Below, one piece after another: positions 44,914 to 46,215 of a DNA stretch of 46,215 nt. The translations under genes and the position numbers were made by a program. The first letter of the stretch is position 1, and each line of letters opens with the position of its first letter. This DNA is from JBKHYJ01 sp046565505. Lineage in GTDB: Bacteria > Acidobacteriota > Blastocatellia > UBA7656. The notes beneath the pieces were generated by a model. That model was not told the origin of the DNA, did no database searches, and saw nothing but the letters and a program-made list of their open reading frames with translations. The stretch spans positions 1-46,215 of the forward strand of contig JBKHYJ010000077.1 in assembly GCA_046565505.1 (NCBI GenBank). Reading direction: 5' to 3'.

Positions 44914-44941
44914 GACATCGAACATAGGAAGGTGCGATGTC
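44914..44941. promoter_or_regulatory. Inverted repeat GACATCG / CGATGTC
   Basis: Perfect 7-bp arms at 44914-44920 and 44935-44941 with a 14-bp spacer. In rightward RNA the loop would expose AGGAAGG, and an ATG at 44936 opens a three-codon frame (M-S-G, stop). It could be an operator or an RNA hairpin. Confidence 0.4.
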
Positions 44942-44982
44942 GGGATAACATTGAAAGAAACACTCAGCAAGAATCCAATCAA

Positions 44983-44997
44983 ATTCTAATTTAGAAT
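44983..44997. promoter_or_regulatory. Palindrome ATTCTAATTTAGAAT
   Basis: Perfect 7-bp arms around one central base, in AT-rich DNA about 105 bp before the oxygenase start. The size and symmetry suit a dimeric repressor, but AT-rich palindromes arise easily by chance. Confidence 0.4.
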
Positions 44998-45031
44998 AAT
45001 AAAAAATTATCAGCGCCCCGCTCGGGCTGTC

Positions 45032-45047
45032 TGTACGCAGACGTACA
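45032..45047. promoter_or_regulatory. Palindrome TGTACGCAGACGTACA
   Basis: Perfect 6-bp arms with a 4-bp centre, 55 bp before the oxygenase start. It resembles a binding site for a dimeric helix-turn-helix regulator. No regulator gene is adjacent in this window. Confidence 0.45.
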
Positions 45048-45101
45048 TTCCCCCCCCCGCGAACTTATTAAACTTATCTGGCGAAGCGGGAGCGGTAATG
45101 A

Positions 45102-46064
45102 ATGAAGGCGAGCTTTATTGACCGAAGTGAGTTGCCACTGGTAATCGAGCCAGACAGGCCGGGCGCGCCGGGCCCCGGCTTGAGCGCGCTCTATGGACTG
45201 TGCGATAGCCACGGGGATTATCTGCGCAGCAGCCTGCTGGAATACGGGGCGCTGCTTCTGCGCGGCTTCGGGGTGTTCGACCCGCATGATTTTTCGCTGT
45301 TCGTCCGCCGTTTTTCCGGGAAGGACCCGCGCGATTACAAGGCTGGCGCGTCGCCCCGCATGAATTTAGGGGGGGGCGTTTACACCTCGACCGAGTACCC
45401 CGAGCAATACACGCTTTCGTTGCATAACGAATTGTCTTACACCTACCGATGGCCGGACCATCTCTATTTCTGCTGCCGGACGGCCGCGGGATGGGGCGGG
45501 GAGACGCCCATAGGCGACAGCCGCGCGATACTCAGAAACATTGACGCCGGGGTGGTACGCGAATTCAAGAGCAGGCGGGTGATGTACGTCCGCAACCTGC
45601 ACGGCGGCGCGGGGACAGGCTACTCCTGGCAAGAGGCATTCGAGACTGAGGACAGGCAGGCGGTCGAAGAATACTGTGATGCCGGCGGCGTCCGCTTTGA
45701 GTGGAAGGAGGATGGCGGCCTGCGGCTCAGCGAGGTTCGCCCCGCGACCGCTTCGCACGCGGTGACGGGCGAGGAGGTCTGGTTCAATCAGGCAGACGGG
45801 TTTCACCCGAGCGGTTTGGACCCGGAAACGTACAGGGCCCTGACGGCGACCATGAGAGAAGATCAATTACGGTTGAATGCCTACTTTGGCGACGGCGCTC
45901 CGATTGACCCTTCGGCGCTCGATCACGTTCGCGAAGTCCTGCGCCGGAGTATGGTGCTCGTATCGTGGCGGCCGGGCGACATCCTGATACTAGACAACAT
46001 GCTTACATCTCATGGGCGCATGCCGTTCAGCGGGCCGAGGAAGATCCTGCTCGCCATGACCTAG
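45102..46064 (+). CDS. TauD/SyrP-type Fe(II)/2-oxoglutarate-dependent oxygenase
   Basis: A 320-residue non-haem iron oxygenase. The HxD/E pair is in SLHNELSY (H108, E110), and the distal His and the 2-oxoglutarate-binding Arg lie in TSHGRMPFSGPRKIL (H304, R313). LLLRGFGVFDPHDF near 51-64 and WRPGDILILDN before the distal His are typical of the TauD clan. The Glu in place of Asp is seen in some SyrP-like enzymes that hydroxylate carrier- or peptide-bound amino acids. GGGAG lies 9 nt before ATG 45102. It is divergent from the ligase/decarboxylase fusion and shares its control region, suggesting one pathway. Confidence 0.92.
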   Translation: MKASFIDRSELPLVIEPDRPGAPGPGLSALYGLCDSHGDYLRSSLLEYGALLLRGFGVFDPHDFSLFVRRFSGKDPRDYKAGASPRMNLGGGVYTSTEYPEQYTLSLHNELSYTYRWPDHLYFCCRTAAGWGGETPIGDSRAILRNIDAGVVREFKSRRVMYVRNLHGGAGTGYSWQEAFETEDRQAVEEYCDAGGVRFEWKEDGGLRLSEVRPATASHAVTGEEVWFNQADGFHPSGLDPETYRALTATMREDQLRLNAYFGDGAPIDPSALDHVREVLRRSMVLVSWRPGDILILDNMLTSHGRMPFSGPRKILLAMT

Positions 46065-46215
46065 CCGCCCGCTCGCGCCCTGGGGCCGGAGGTGCAAGCC
46101 CAGAGGGCGGGAGCGGAGGCCGCGTTGTGGCCCGGCCTCGGGATCAGCCGCCTGAACTCGTCGGTGAACACCCCGTCCACCCTCACGCTGAACGTCAGCC
46201 CCTCGCCCGCGTCCG
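46061..46215 (-). CDS. Possible C-terminal end of a gene entering from the right
   Basis: A minus frame is open from the right edge to TAG at 46061-46063, overlapping the oxygenase stop on the other strand. The residues read TFSVRVDGVFTDEFRRLIPR at first, which is protein-like, then become Ala/Pro/Gly-rich. A second minus frame is also open in this GC-rich stretch, so coding is uncertain. Confidence 0.25.
   Translation of the reverse strand, partial: DAGEGLTFSVRVDGVFTDEFRRLIPRPGHNAASAPALWACTSGPRARAGG

Larger units (their letters stand above)
44624..45101. other. Divergent control region between the ligase/decarboxylase and oxygenase genes
   Basis: About 480 bp, AT-rich in its right half. 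It holds three perfect inverted repeats (listed separately) and a run of C at about 45050-45058. No credible gene is present. Promoters for both directions should lie here, so the repeats are candidate shared operators. Confidence 0.55.

Overview
The window looks like an accessory, plasmid- or chromid-like segment of a large-genome soil or environmental bacterium. The family mix (lipopeptide NRPS, PAS/GAF/MEDS histidine kinases, a DUF3500 Tat protein, caspase-like proteins, an IS481-type element) would fit Acidobacteriota, but no rRNA or other marker gene is present, so this is a weak inference. Most genes are GC-rich. The NRPS is less so, and the stretch around 13.6-14.3 kb is strikingly AT-rich.

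Layout. (1) 1-8235, minus strand: two NRPS genes joined by an ATGA overlap. The first is FAAL-ACP-C-A-PCP-E, and its adenylation pocket reads like serine. The second runs off the left edge. Together they indicate a lipopeptide assembly line starting with a fatty acyl group and probably D-Ser. (2) 8236-11849: gene-poor DNA with an IS481-family transposase, whose ribosome binding site lies in a long coaxial inverted repeat, and a tandem pair of REP-like hairpins. (3) 11850-16405: a complete-looking replicon core. A leftward partition operon (small HTH protein, ParA, winged-helix protein) and a rightward replication operon (winged-helix initiator candidate, DnaC-like loader) flank two iteron arrays. 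The arrays hold about 22 units built on CATATG with an 18-bp step, which is the clearest non-coding signal here. (4) 16406-20294: a frameshifted repeat-protein remnant, a Tat-exported DUF3500 protein, DoxX and a YgiD-like dioxygenase. (5) 20445-25394, minus: a two-gene operon encoding a peptidoglycan-amidase/alpha-beta-hydrolase/caspase fusion and a thermolysin-like (HExxH) metallopeptidase. (6) 26052-31591: two paralogous sensor kinases. (7) 32216-37469: a flippase, a protein joining winged helix, kinase-like and methyltransferase domains, and a phospholipase D-like protein. (8) 38088-40770: a receiver lacking its phospho-acceptor, a canonical receiver, a Crp/Fnr regulator and small ORFs. (9) 40823-46064: a probable small-molecule locus. 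An ATP-grasp/PLP-decarboxylase fusion overlaps a transglutaminase-like protein and is followed by an SDR. A TauD/SyrP-type oxygenase is divergent across a region with three inverted repeats.

The best candidates for undescribed biology are the amidase-hydrolase-caspase plus metallopeptidase pair, the ATP-grasp/decarboxylase plus transglutaminase-like locus, the phased CATATG origin, and the winged helix-kinase-methyltransferase protein beside a flippase. All functional statements rest on motif reading by eye; no database search was possible.
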